A DNA stretch of 64,000 bases, taken from Chryseobacterium turcicum. Lineage in GTDB: Bacteria > Bacteroidota > Bacteroidia > Flavobacteriales > Weeksellaceae. How positions within the stretch are numbered: position 1 is the stretch's first letter; every line of letters begins with the position of its first letter. The translations under genes were made by a program, and so were the position numbers. The DNA is taken from the NCBI RefSeq assembly GCF_021010565.1, contig NZ_JAJNAY010000001.1, forward strand, positions 1,654,001-1,718,000, read 5' to 3'. Below the pieces are notes generated by a model. It was not told the origin of the DNA. It was given only the letters and a program-made list of their open reading frames with translations, and ran no database searches. Below are positions 1 through 8,727 of the stretch, in pieces.

Positions 1-1
1 T

Positions 2-919
2 GAAGTGAAATTTAATGTAATTCAGAATTTTTTCACTTATCAAAACAGTAAAAGCTGGCTTGAAGTATTAGAAACACAGATTGCGGGAATTGAAGAACAA
101 ATCAAACGTACCGAAAAAGAAGTTGAAATAGGAAGCCGTTCTAAAAGTGATGTTTACGATATTAAAGCAAATCTAGGAACATTACAAGAGCAATGGGTTT
201 CTGCAAAAAATCAACGTGATCTGGCAAAAATAAACCTTCTTAATGCATTGAATATGACAAACGATTCTGTCGATTTTGTGATGACTGATGATGTTTCTCT
301 CATGCAGGAAGATTTTAATAATACTGATTTTACCAATAAATTAATAGAAAATAATCCCGCTTATAAAACTGTTGTTGCTGAGATTGCAACGCAGGAAAAA
401 AGCATTGATATTGAAAAATCGGCTTACCTTCCCACACTTAACGGTAATTATAGCTGGTCTACTTTTTACAATAAATCTTTAGGTAATAATTCTCTTTCTA
501 ACACGAGCTTTTCGGACCAGTTTAGTCAGAATAAAAACCAATCGATTTCTTTTGGTTTGAATATTCCGATTTTTAATAAGTTTCAAATCAAAAATAATGT
601 AGAAATAGCAAAATTAAATGTTATAAATTTCAACTATAGCAAAGATTTAATTATTAATGATTTGACCAAATCTATTAACTCCATAAAAGTTCAGTTTCTG
701 AATGCACAGGAAAAATACAGTTTGTTGGAGTTGAATTTTGAAAACCAAAAACTGTCTTTTCAGAAATCTGAAGAAAAATACAAAGAAGGTTTAATGGATG
801 CTTACACTTTTTTTGTGGTGAGAAATAACTGGCTTCAGGCAAATTATAATTTAATAAGCAGTAAAAATGATGTCAACCAACAAGTCGAATTATTGAAAGT
901 TCTGAAGTCTGAATTTTAA
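2..919 (+). CDS. TolC-family outer membrane efflux protein, C-terminal part (5' end outside window)
   Basis: The frame is open from the left edge, so only about the last 305 residues are visible; the GTG at base 5 is unlikely to be the true start. The protein shows the long amphipathic helices and periodic Asn/Gln/Glu content of outer-membrane factors, with strand-forming stretches between (for example SISFGLNIPIFNKFQ) and the usual closing helix around KYKEGLMDAYTFFVVRNNW. Proteins of this family form the exit duct of RND, ABC or MFS tripartite exporters in the outer membrane. The signal peptide and upstream partners lie outside the window, so the transported substrate cannot be inferred. 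Confidence 0.85.
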   Translation, partial: EVKFNVIQNFFTYQNSKSWLEVLETQIAGIEEQIKRTEKEVEIGSRSKSDVYDIKANLGTLQEQWVSAKNQRDLAKINLLNALNMTNDSVDFVMTDDVSLMQEDFNNTDFTNKLIENNPAYKTVVAEIATQEKSIDIEKSAYLPTLNGNYSWSTFYNKSLGNNSLSNTSFSDQFSQNKNQSISFGLNIPIFNKFQIKNNVEIAKLNVINFNYSKDLIINDLTKSINSIKVQFLNAQEKYSLLELNFENQKLSFQKSEEKYKEGLMDAYTFFVVRNNWLQANYNLISSKNDVNQQVELLKVLKSEF

Positions 920-1009
920 ATAATTGATGTTCTAGAATTCAGTATTTTAACGGGAAATGTCTTACCGCAGATTACTCAGATTTTTATTATTGAGTATTTT
1001 AAAATTCGA

Positions 1010-1129
1010 CCATTAAGGTGATTTAAGAAGTTAAGTTTTATTAAGAAAATCAAATAGATTTTTTACAAGCAACTTGCTTATAGTGAAGCTCAACTTAATA
1101 TTCTCAACTTCTTAATTAAATCTTAATGG
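1010..1129. repeat. Imperfect 120-bp palindromic intergenic repeat (MITE-like)
   Basis: The outer arms CCATTAAG (1010-1017) and CTTAATGG (1122-1129) are perfect inverted copies. Just inside them TTAAGAAGTTAAG (1023-1035) pairs with CTCAACTTCTTAA (1103-1115). The centre is AT-rich and contains further short complementary tracts. No coding potential is seen. The layout matches small non-autonomous repeats common between genes in flavobacteria; copy number elsewhere in the genome cannot be judged from here. The 445-bp gap between the TolC and MocR genes otherwise holds only the hairpin at 1196-1244. Confidence 0.6.
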
Positions 1130-1195
1130 TTTAATTTTATATGAGATTTTATTCCCAATTATCAGTGAAGATTTGTGTGACTCTTTGGTTATGTC

Positions 1196-1244
1196 AACCT
1201 TGTCAAGGTTAATAAATATGCGAATTATTAACCTTGATAAGGTT
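1196..1244. repeat. Nested hairpin with two 20-nt arms
   Basis: Bases 1196-1215 and 1225-1244 are inverted copies matching at 19 of 20 positions, around a 9-nt loop. Each arm is itself nearly palindromic (AACCTTG-TCAAGGTT and AACCTTGATAAGGTT), so the structure can form one long stem or two short cruciform stems. It lies between the convergent ends of the TolC and MocR genes, so a bidirectional terminator role is possible. There is only a short T-rich stretch on the + side, and a REP-like repeat is an alternative. Confidence 0.6.
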
Positions 1245-1364
1245 TCTTTTGAAATTAAGTTTTACATTTTGTAAACTTTTGAATTTCTCTTTTTTCAATC
1301 ATTTCTTTTGATGCTTTTGCTGTTAAAAAGATTCAAAAATAAATTATACTTTCAATCCTAAAAA

Positions 1365-2846
1365 TCAAGACAGTAATTTGATATTTTTAGATAAAATTTC
1401 AATGCTTTTATCCATTTCATTTAGATTTAAATTTCCAAAACCCAATCGCATTGCTGTGAGGTTTTTATTCTGATAAAGCAAGGTTTTTGGAATGAAAAGA
1501 TTGTTTTGAGCACAGTTTCTGCTAAGTTGCATTAGATTAACCGGGATTTTCCACTTCATCCATACCGCCAAACCTCCTGTTGGCTTTTGAAAATGAATGT
1601 AGTCACTTAAGTTTTGTTCTAAAAGAGAGACAAAATAATCTCTTCTTTCCTGATAGGTTTTTAACGATTTTTTTAGATAGCGATTGATTTCTCCTTCAGC
1701 AATCATTTCTCCCAAAACGTGTTCCATCAGAACATCGCCTTGTCGGTCTATAATTCCTAAATATTTTCGCATTTCCGTCATCAGATTTTCGGGAGCGACA
1801 ATAAATCCCGTTCGGAAACCTGGTACCAAGGATTTTCCAAAAGACCCTATATAGATGACCATTCCGTTGGTATCTGCGCTTGCCAAAGGAAGAATGGGAC
1901 TTTTGTCATAGTGAAAGTCATAATCGTAATCATCTTCGAGAATGATAAAACCAAATTCATTCGCAAGATTTAGAAGTTCGAGCCTTCTTTTTGCACTCAA
2001 AGTGACCGTAGTAGGATAGTGGTGATGTGGAGTAAGGTAAAGCATTCTTATTTTCTGCTTCTTACAGGCTTCTCTTACTTCTTCTACATTAATTCCTTCA
2101 TCATCAATCGAAATAGTCTGGATGTTTACTCCTGCTTTTTGAAAAATCATGTTGACTGAGAAATAGCTTAATGCTCCAACCAAAACAACATCTCCCGCCG
2201 AAAGTAAAATTTCTGAAACAATATAAATACTCATTTCAGTGCTTCTCGTAATCAAAAGGTTATTTTTTGAAATAGGTAAGCCTCTTGACAGATTTAAAAA
2301 TTCTGAAAGGTTTTTCTTGAAAAATTCACTTCCATCCTGATTGTATTGTCCTATTTTGTGGGCTTTCCTTTTTAGAATAGAGCTGTAAATTCGGGAATGA
2401 TGGTCAATTTGTGTTAAACGGATATCCGGAACTCCGTCGTTGAAAATATATTCGCAATCAGAATATTCAAACGGATTATCTAAAATGTTTGAAGTTTTAA
2501 AAGAAAAACCTGTCGATTTGGGGTAATGTTCAAGATTATTCTTCTCAAAATCTTTAATTTGAAATGGTTTTTCCTGATTTTTCCCGATAACAAAAGTTCC
2601 TTTATTCGGAAGACTCTCTACCCAGCCTTGAGCAAACAATTCATCATAAGCGGCAATAATTGTGTTTCTATGAACCTGTAAAATGATACTTAAAGCTCTT
2701 GTTCCAGGAAGTTTTATGCCAAATGGTAAAACGCCTCTTTGTATTGCATTAATCAATTGATTTGAAACCTGCATGTAAATAGAAATCTCTGAACTTCTAT
2801 TGATTAAAATAAAACTCTCATAAGGAAACTCAACCGGACTACTCAT
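1365..2846 (-). CDS. MocR-subfamily transcriptional regulator (GntR-type HTH fused to aminotransferase fold)
   Basis: This 493-residue protein has an N-terminal winged helix (about residues 15-85, with KLPGTRALSIILQVHRNT and the wing LPNKGTFV). A long linker leads to a fold-type I aminotransferase domain. PLP-binding features are visible: LEDDYDYDFHYD and the Schiff-base lysine in IGSFGKSLVPGFR. MocR proteins are usually regulators that sense PLP or an amino compound rather than enzymes. It is transcribed divergently from the biotin operon with 65 bp between the start codons, so it is a candidate regulator of that operon, although PdxR-like control of other genes cannot be excluded. The start ATG at 2846 is followed directly by a typical MocR N-terminus. 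Confidence 0.88.
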   Translation of the reverse strand: MSSPVEFPYESFILINRSSEISIYMQVSNQLINAIQRGVLPFGIKLPGTRALSIILQVHRNTIIAAYDELFAQGWVESLPNKGTFVIGKNQEKPFQIKDFEKNNLEHYPKSTGFSFKTSNILDNPFEYSDCEYIFNDGVPDIRLTQIDHHSRIYSSILKRKAHKIGQYNQDGSEFFKKNLSEFLNLSRGLPISKNNLLITRSTEMSIYIVSEILLSAGDVVLVGALSYFSVNMIFQKAGVNIQTISIDDEGINVEEVREACKKQKIRMLYLTPHHHYPTTVTLSAKRRLELLNLANEFGFIILEDDYDYDFHYDKSPILPLASADTNGMVIYIGSFGKSLVPGFRTGFIVAPENLMTEMRKYLGIIDRQGDVLMEHVLGEMIAEGEINRYLKKSLKTYQERRDYFVSLLEQNLSDYIHFQKPTGGLAVWMKWKIPVNLMQLSRNCAQNNLFIPKTLLYQNKNLTAMRLGFGNLNLNEMDKSIEILSKNIKLLS

Positions 2847-2886
2847 AATGTTGAAACTGGTACAACTTAACCATCCGGCAATATAC

Positions 2887-2894
2887 TACTTTTG
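2887..2894 (+). promoter_or_regulatory. -7 promoter element TACTTTTG of the biotin operon
   Basis: TACTTTTG matches the Bacteroidota -7 consensus TAnnTTTG and lies 17 nt before the first gene of the operon. Upstream, GTTGAAACTGGTACAAC (2850-2866) carries GTTG/CAAC ends in inverted orientation and sits beside the MocR start codon. That makes it a plausible operator for the divergent regulator; the assignment is inference. Confidence 0.5.
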
Positions 2895-2911
2895 GCACAA
2901 AATAAATAGTA

Positions 2912-3535
2912 ATGGAATTTTATAATCTTATTGATAAAATCGTCAGTGATAATAAATCTCATGCAAAATGGCTCAATACGCTTTCTTTTATGGAGAATGC
3001 GGGAGCGAGAAAAATTTCTGCCTGTGAGCATTCTACAAAAGTAAGTTTAATACAGTTGAAACATGCTTGTGAAGAGCATCGTCATGCGTATTACCTCAAA
3101 AAGCAAATTGGGAAAATCAATGCTGAATGGTGCAAAAATTATGAAAGTAGCGAGCTTTTAGCTTCGACCGCAACACGCCAATATCTTCATGCTTTGGATG
3201 TAAAAGCTTGTAAATATCTTCATCATCATTTTGATTTAACAAAAGAAGAGCTAAAATATGCAGCCTATCTTTTTGTGACGTATGCCATTGAAGTTAGAGC
3301 TGATGAATTGTATCCCGTGTATCAGGAAGTTCTTACCAAAACCAATTCTAAAGTGATGGTAAAATCGATTATACTGGAAGAAGAAGGACATTTGGAAGAA
3401 ATGATTCATCAACTAGATGAGTTTTCTGAAGATTGGAAACCTCATGCAGAAGAGATTATAAAAATTGAAAAAGATTTGCATATTCATTGGGTTAATGCAA
3501 TAACAGAAGACGTGATGAAGCTTGATTATGCTTAA
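2912..3535 (+). CDS. Ferritin-like / di-iron four-helix protein at the head of the biotin operon
   Basis: This is a 207-residue, almost wholly helical protein without signal peptide or membrane segment. Two E-x-x-H motifs sit in separate helices (EEHRHAYY near residue 54 and EEEGHLEE near 154). Further acidic and histidine residues (YAIEVRADELY, HHHFD) stand where ferritin-like di-iron ligands occur. The family is not recognised with certainty. It is the first gene of the unit, and bioF begins 8 nt before its stop codon, so the two are translationally coupled. The window shows no bioC, bioH, bioW or bioI. A redox or oxygenase step in supplying the pimeloyl precursor is therefore an attractive but unproven inference. 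Confidence 0.7.
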   Translation: MEFYNLIDKIVSDNKSHAKWLNTLSFMENAGARKISACEHSTKVSLIQLKHACEEHRHAYYLKKQIGKINAEWCKNYESSELLASTATRQYLHALDVKACKYLHHHFDLTKEELKYAAYLFVTYAIEVRADELYPVYQEVLTKTNSKVMVKSIILEEEGHLEEMIHQLDEFSEDWKPHAEEIIKIEKDLHIHWVNAITEDVMKLDYA

Positions 3536-4634
3536 TCATCTCAATCATTTTCAGGAAGCTCTTGATAAGAGGAAAGCAAATCAAACATTAAGAATATTAA
3601 AACCTAAATCTGAAGGTATCGATTTTTATTCTAATGATTATTTGGGATTTGCAAGAAATAAAGATTTGCAGAATCTATTGTTAAAAGAGATTAATGACAA
3701 TCCTCATTTGCTTTCAGGAAGTACCGGTTCACGATTGATAAGTGGAAATAGTACTGAGGTTATCGAAACAGAGGAGTTTATTTCAAAAGAACATAAATAT
3801 GCATCTGCATTGCTTTTTTCTTCAGGATATAATGCCAATTTAGCCTTGTTTTCTACGCTTCCAAACCGTCATGATACCATTATAGTTGATGAGAAAATTC
3901 ATCGTTCTGTACATGATGCCTGCAAAATGTCACATGCAAGAAAATTGAAATTTAAGCATAATGATGTTAAGGATTTAGAACAAATTTTAAAAAGGCAAAA
4001 AGAAAATTGTTATGTCGCGATAGAAAGCCTTTATTCTATGGATGGAGATTTTGCTCCGATTGAGGAAATTACTGAAATCGCTAAAAAATACAATGCTTTT
4101 TTAATTGTAGATGAAGCTCATGCTTTTGGAGTTTTTGGATACGGATTGGTTGAAAAATATCAATTGCAAACCAAGGTTCTGGCAACGGTTATCACGTACG
4201 GAAAAGCGCTCGGCTCGCACGGAGCAGCTATTGTAAGTAATGAAATTATCAAATCTTATCTTGTCAATTTTGCATCGCCTTTTATTTACACCACGGCGGC
4301 CCAGGATATTCAGTGGAGAAGTATCAAAACAGGGTATGAATTTTTTAAAGCAAACAAAGATTTATCCCTCAAATTACAGCGAAATATTAAAATTTTTCAC
4401 CAACAAAATATAAAAACTCCATCTTCAAACAGCCCGATTCAGGCAGTTTTAATACCTGATAATCATCGGTTGAAAGATTTGCAGGAAACTTTATTACATG
4501 AAGGTTTTTTAACCTATGCCGTTTTTAGTCCTACGGTAAAAGAAGGAACAGAAAGATTGAGAATTTGTCTTCACAGCTTCAATACAGAAGAAGAAATTAT
4601 TGGTTTGACTAAGATTATTAAAGATTTTATTTAA
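3528..4634 (+). CDS. bioF: 8-amino-7-oxononanoate synthase (BioF)
   Basis: A PLP-dependent alpha-oxoamine synthase of 368 residues that condenses a pimeloyl thioester with alanine in the first ring-assembly step of biotin synthesis. Family marks are the N-terminal DFYSNDYLGFA, the glycine-rich GSTGSRLISGN, the cofactor-binding DEAHAFGVFG, and the PLP lysine in TYGKALGSHGA. The ATG at 3528 is preferred over the in-frame TTG two codons earlier; it overlaps the end of the preceding gene by 8 nt. KBL and serine palmitoyltransferase are relatives, but the neighbouring bioD, bioB and bioA settle the assignment. Confidence 0.93.
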   Translation: MLNHLNHFQEALDKRKANQTLRILKPKSEGIDFYSNDYLGFARNKDLQNLLLKEINDNPHLLSGSTGSRLISGNSTEVIETEEFISKEHKYASALLFSSGYNANLALFSTLPNRHDTIIVDEKIHRSVHDACKMSHARKLKFKHNDVKDLEQILKRQKENCYVAIESLYSMDGDFAPIEEITEIAKKYNAFLIVDEAHAFGVFGYGLVEKYQLQTKVLATVITYGKALGSHGAAIVSNEIIKSYLVNFASPFIYTTAAQDIQWRSIKTGYEFFKANKDLSLKLQRNIKIFHQQNIKTPSSNSPIQAVLIPDNHRLKDLQETLLHEGFLTYAVFSPTVKEGTERLRICLHSFNTEEEIIGLTKIIKDFI

Positions 4635-4653
4635 TGTAAAAAAGAGTGTCACT

Positions 4654-4734
4654 TTTGTCATTCTGGAGGAATTTAAGCAATTATAATTTAAAATAATTCT
4701 AAAAAAATGGTCTAGATTCCTACGGAATGACAAA
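4654..4734. repeat. 81-bp inverted repeat between bioF and bioD
   Basis: The left arm at 4654-4675 (begins TTTGTCATTCTGGAGG) and the right arm at 4713-4734 (ends CCTACGGAATGACAAA) are inverted copies with a few mismatches, separated by a 37-nt AT-rich core. This is a typical small flavobacterial intergenic repeat. It separates bioF from bioD inside an otherwise tightly packed operon, so it may act as an RNA processing or attenuation structure. Confidence 0.65.
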
Positions 4735-4749
4735 TGAGATGGGTAAAAT

Positions 4750-5394
4750 ATGGATATAAAAAAAGAAAAATTAGAAATACAAAATTTAGAACAAAGAAAA
4801 CTTTTCGTCACAGGTATTGGTACTGAAATAGGAAAAACTGTTTGTTCGGCAATTCTAGTAAAACACTTTAAAGCAGATTATTGGAAACCTATTCAGTCTG
4901 GAGACTTACATTTTTCAGACAGTATGAAAATTAAAAAATGGGTAGGTGAAAATGTAATTATTCATCCGGAAAAATATCGATTGAAATTAGCTGCATCACC
5001 TCATCAGTCGGCTTTTGAAGAAGGGATTTTAATTAACAGTAATGATTTTAAACTTCCTGAAACTCAAAATAATCTAATTGTAGAAGGAGCAGGAGGATTA
5101 ATGGTTCCTATTTCTGAGGATGAGTTTATTATAGATTTAATAGAAAAGCTAAACCTTCCCGTTGCTTTGGTCGTCAGAAATTATTTAGGATGTATCAATC
5201 ATACTTTATTGTCGCTGATGATTTTAAAACAAAGAAATATAAAGCTGGAATATTTGATTTTAAATGGAAGTTTTCCGTGGGATACAGAAAGAATAATCTG
5301 CAAAAATATTCAACAGGAAACCAAAATCATAAGAATTCCGGAGGTAGAAAAAATAACAATAGAAAGTATTACAAAACAATTAGAAAAAATATGA
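4750..5394 (+). CDS. bioD: Dethiobiotin synthetase (BioD)
   Basis: A 214-residue ATP-dependent carboxylase-type enzyme that closes the ureido ring of 7,8-diaminononanoate to dethiobiotin. The P-loop [12 protein letters not shown] is at about residues 19-30, the substrate lysine motif YWKPIQSG at about 46-53, and the second conserved loop [11 protein letters not shown] at about 112-122. The first 17 residues are extra compared with typical BioD; the start at 4750 is the first ATG after the repeat. Its stop overlaps the bioB start as ATGA. Confidence 0.92.
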   Translation: MDIKKEKLEIQNLEQRKLFVTGIGTEIGKTVCSAILVKHFKADYWKPIQSGDLHFSDSMKIKKWVGENVIIHPEKYRLKLAASPHQSAFEEGILINSNDFKLPETQNNLIVEGAGGLMVPISEDEFIIDLIEKLNLPVALVVRNYLGCINHTLLSLMILKQRNIKLEYLILNGSFPWDTERIICKNIQQETKIIRIPEVEKITIESITKQLEKI

Positions 5395-6407
5395 TAGATA
5401 AAACAAAATTGAGAAATGATTGGACGAAAGATGAAATAGAGCAAATTTATAATCTTCCTTTGCTTGAGCTTATTTATAAAGCAGCAACCGTTCATAGAGA
5501 ATGGTATAATCCTGAAGAGGTACAAATGTCAACATTATTATCGATAAAAACAGGTGGTTGCGTTGAGGATTGTTCGTATTGCGGACAAGCAGCGCGTTAT
5601 CACACCAATATTAAAGTTCAAGCATTATTACCCACCGAAAAAGTGATTGAGCATGCCCAAAAAGCAAAAGACAACGGCTCTTCCCGTTTTTGTATGGCCG
5701 CAGCATGGAGAGAAGTGCGAAATAATCGTGATTTTGACCGTGTCATCGATATGGTAAAAGGCGTGAATGAGCTAGGTCTTGAAGTTTGCTGTACGCTCGG
5801 AATGTTGACCGAAGAACAAGCTGTTCGTCTTGAGCAGGCTGGTTTGTATGCTTACAATCACAATTTGGATACTTCAGAGCAATATTATGAAGAGATAATT
5901 TCTACAAGAACTTTTGATAATAGAATTAATACCATCAACAACGTCAGAAAAGCAGGAATTACAGTTTGTTCGGGTGGAATTATCGGTTTGGGTGAAACAC
6001 ATGGAGACAGAATTTCAATGCTGTTAACATTGGCTACAATGCCAAAACATCCTGAATCTGTTCCCATCAATGCTTTGGCAAGAGTTGCAGGAACTCCTCT
6101 TGAGAATAATGAAAAAACTGATACCTGGGAAATGGTAAGAATGATTGCTACCGCAAGAATTGTGATGCCTTCATCGATGGTTCGTCTAAGTGCAGGAAGA
6201 ATTGAAATGACAGAATTCGAGCAGGGTTGGTGTTTTATGGCAGGAGCTAATTCTATTTTTACCGGAGAAAGAGAAACTTTACTGGTGACTCCAAACCCGG
6301 GAGTTTCGGAAGATATGCAAATGCTACAAACTTTAGGATTAAAACCGATGAAAAGACAATCCGAAAAAGCAATTGATCAATTTGAAACCTGGAAAGCTGA
6401 CTTCTAG
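5391..6407 (+). CDS. bioB: Biotin synthase (BioB), radical SAM
   Basis: A 338-residue radical-SAM enzyme that inserts sulfur into dethiobiotin. The 4Fe-4S motif CxxxCxxC appears as CVEDCSYC near residue 58, followed by GQAARYHT. Other conserved blocks are [24 protein letters not shown] and SGGIIGLGE, and the arginine-containing VRLSAGR supplies a [2Fe-2S] ligand. The start at 5391 ([11 protein letters not shown]) overlaps the bioD stop by 4 nt. The frame is open further upstream inside bioD, but that part is out of frame with bioD and not family-like. The length is normal for BioB. Confidence 0.95.
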   Translation: MIDKTKLRNDWTKDEIEQIYNLPLLELIYKAATVHREWYNPEEVQMSTLLSIKTGGCVEDCSYCGQAARYHTNIKVQALLPTEKVIEHAQKAKDNGSSRFCMAAAWREVRNNRDFDRVIDMVKGVNELGLEVCCTLGMLTEEQAVRLEQAGLYAYNHNLDTSEQYYEEIISTRTFDNRINTINNVRKAGITVCSGGIIGLGETHGDRISMLLTLATMPKHPESVPINALARVAGTPLENNEKTDTWEMVRMIATARIVMPSSMVRLSAGRIEMTEFEQGWCFMAGANSIFTGERETLLVTPNPGVSEDMQMLQTLGLKPMKRQSEKAIDQFETWKADF

Positions 6408-6433
6408 TTTCTAACCTCAAAATTCTATAATTG

Positions 6434-7699
6434 ATGACATTACAAGAACGAGATCGAGCGGTAAATTGGCATCCGTATACTCAAATGAAAACTGCAGATG
6501 ATGCAATTCCCATCGTTAAAGGAAAAGGAGTTCATCTTTTTGATGATAAAGGAAATAGTTATATTGATGCGGTGTCTTCATGGTGGGTGACGCTTCATGG
6601 TCATGCGCATCCTTATATTGCACAAAGAGTTTCTGAGCAGTTACATACTTTAGAACAGGTTATTTTTGCAGGTTTTACGCATGAACCGGCGATACAGCTT
6701 TCTGAAAATTTATTGAAATTACTTCCTGATAATCAGCAGAAAGTTTTTTATTCTGATAACGGTTCGACTGCGGTGGAAGTCGCTTTGAAAATGTGTATTC
6801 AGCATGCTTACAATCAGGGAAAAGAGAAAACAAAAATTTTAGCATTTAAAAACGCGTATCATGGCGATACTTTCGGAGCAATGTCGGTGAGTGGAAGAAG
6901 TATTTGGACGAAACCTTTCGGAGAGATGTTGTTTGAGGTAATTTTTATTGATACTCCTACTTCTGAAAATATAGAAGACCTCAAATCTCAAATTTTAAGT
7001 TATGAAGATGAGGTGGTTTGTTTTATTTATGAGCCATTAATTCAGGGAGCAGCAGGGATGTTAATGTACAATGCTGAAAATTTAGATGAATTAATGAAAT
7101 TCTGCAGAGCAAAGGAAATTTTGATGATTCAGGATGAGGTTTTTACAGGTTTTGGAAGGACAGGAAAGTTGTTTGCAGCTAATCATCTTTCTGAAAAGCC
7201 AAACATTATGTGTTTTTCTAAAGGTTTGACAGGTGGAACGATGCCTATGGGAATTACAACCTGTTCGGATGAAATTTTTGAAGCATTTTTATCAGATGAT
7301 AAATATAAAACCTTATTTCATGGGCACTCTTTTACTGCAAATCCGTTAGCTTGTACAGCAGCTTTAGCAAGTATGGAGCTACTATTGAATGACGAAACTC
7401 AACAAAATATTCAACGAATTTCGGAACAGCATTTTCATTTTTCAAATATCTTAAAACAACATCCAAAAGTTGAAAATGTAAGACAAACAGGTACTATTTT
7501 AGCCTGGGAAATCAAAAACAATGGAGAAACCTCTTATTTTAACGAAATAGGAAAAAAGTTGTATGATGAATTTCTGTCTCGGGGGATTGTTATGCGTCCA
7601 TTGGGAAATGTGATGTATTTGGTTCCGCCTTATTGTATCAGTACAGAAGAATTAAATTTTATTTATAAGAATATTTTAGAAGTTCTAAGTAGTTTTTAA
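6434..7699 (+). CDS. bioA: Adenosylmethionine-8-amino-7-oxononanoate aminotransferase (BioA)
   Basis: A 421-residue class-III PLP aminotransferase that converts KAPA to 7,8-diaminononanoate with SAM as amino donor. The BioA-specific N-terminal WHPYTQM, the VSSWWVTLHGHAHP block, DEVFTGFGRTG and the PLP lysine in FSKGLTGGTMP are all visible. The ATG at 6434 is chosen over the TTG just before it. The gene follows bioB by 26 nt and is the last gene of the operon before the terminator at 7732. Gene order F-D-B-A does not follow pathway order (F, A, D, B). Confidence 0.94.
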   Translation: MTLQERDRAVNWHPYTQMKTADDAIPIVKGKGVHLFDDKGNSYIDAVSSWWVTLHGHAHPYIAQRVSEQLHTLEQVIFAGFTHEPAIQLSENLLKLLPDNQQKVFYSDNGSTAVEVALKMCIQHAYNQGKEKTKILAFKNAYHGDTFGAMSVSGRSIWTKPFGEMLFEVIFIDTPTSENIEDLKSQILSYEDEVVCFIYEPLIQGAAGMLMYNAENLDELMKFCRAKEILMIQDEVFTGFGRTGKLFAANHLSEKPNIMCFSKGLTGGTMPMGITTCSDEIFEAFLSDDKYKTLFHGHSFTANPLACTAALASMELLLNDETQQNIQRISEQHFHFSNILKQHPKVENVRQTGTILAWEIKNNGETSYFNEIGKKLYDEFLSRGIVMRPLGNVMYLVPPYCISTEELNFIYKNILEVLSSF

Positions 7700-7731
7700 G
7701 ATATGTATTAATAACCCGTGTTTATTAAATT

Positions 7732-7772
7732 AAAACCGACATCTGAATGAAAGATTTTCAGATGTCGGTTTT
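7732..7772 (+). terminator. Rho-independent terminator of the biotin operon
   Basis: A perfect 16-bp stem (7732-7747 with 7757-7772, core ACCGACATCTGAA) has a 9-nt loop and is followed by a T-run. A degenerate copy of the right arm (GGATGTCGTTTTTTTTT, about 7818-7834) follows, as if a second terminator had decayed. Confidence 0.9.
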
Positions 7773-8353
7773 TTTTGTAATATGAAAGGATGGTTTCTGT
7801 AACAAATATCAAAAGGCGGATGTCGTTTTTTTTTAGAATCAATTTTATGTAATTGATAAAATTATCAGATACAAAATGAAGTGAGATTTTAGTTTAATTT
7901 TTAAACTTTAAACAATAGGCCTGAAGTAGGCTTCGGGAAACAACTGAAAAAATCGAGTCATAAAATACGGGTAATTGTTTAGTTTTGGCTTTAAATAGAC
8001 ATGTTGATAAGTTCAGTGAAAATACGTATTGTAAATCTTATTATTTTAATTATTAAAAATACTTCTAAATTAAATAAACAATAGTGATAAGTCAATATTA
8101 AGTCTTGTTCTAATTTGTAATTATTCTAAATAAAGCATCTTATACACCATTAGGTGAAAATACTGAGTGAGCTTCTAATTTAATTTGATATTTTTGGGGT
8201 ACCAAACTAAATAACTGTGTCTAACTATAAAAAAAACTGCAAACTTATAAAGTTGCCGGATAAAAATTACGGTACATTACTCTTTTACTTTTCAATGGTA
8301 TAAAAAGTTCCTTACGGATTAAGAAAATAAGTTTGTAACAACAATTTTGCGAA

Positions 8354-8609
8354 ATGATTATCAACAACAAAATCCTCAATATCGACGATTATTATTACAG
8401 TATATTCATGACAGTCTCAGAATCTCTCACCAGATTTCCTGTGAACGAATTGCAATCTGTCGGTTTAGCTAAGACGTATTACAGACATATCCTTGGTCAG
8501 AATCACAAAGTATAGAACGATTGATTACGATACTTTGAGGCTTCATTATGAGGTGATTGCATTCGAAATCGTAGTTTCAGGAAATTTTACAGCACTGAGT
8601 GTAAATTAG
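8354..8609 (+). pseudogene. Short broken ORF pair, unrecognised
   Basis: ATG at 8354 opens a 53-codon frame (starts MIINNKILNIDDYYYS, ends GQNHKV) that stops at 8513. A second frame (IDYDTLRLHYEV...) runs from about 8520 to a stop at 8607. Together they could be a frameshifted gene of about 80 residues. No family is recognised, and the second part overlaps the antisense AraC-like remnant, so at most one of the two interpretations there is right. Confidence 0.25.
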
Positions 8610-8727
8610 AATAATATAGAAAAGTTTCAAAAGTAGATTTGAGAAAATATTGCATATGTCTAAAGCCTAATTCATAAGCAATCTCAAGAATTGATTTTTC
8701 AAAAGCAAAAAAACAATATTTTTATCA
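8588..8727 (-). pseudogene. Fragment of an AraC-type helix-turn-helix domain
   Basis: Read on the minus strand, 8700-8605 translates to SILEIAYELGFRHMQYF followed by LKSTFE. This is the signature of the second HTH of AraC/XylS regulators (IAyelGF...yF...Fk). In-frame stops close it on both sides and there is no start, so it is a leftover of about 40 codons from a lost regulator or transposase-linked gene. Confidence 0.4.

Noticed and set aside
5190..5390. Upstream extension of the bioB frame inside bioD
   Set aside because: It is out of frame with bioD, Lys/Asn-rich and not family-like; the ATG at 5391 overlaps the bioD stop and gives a normal-length BioB.
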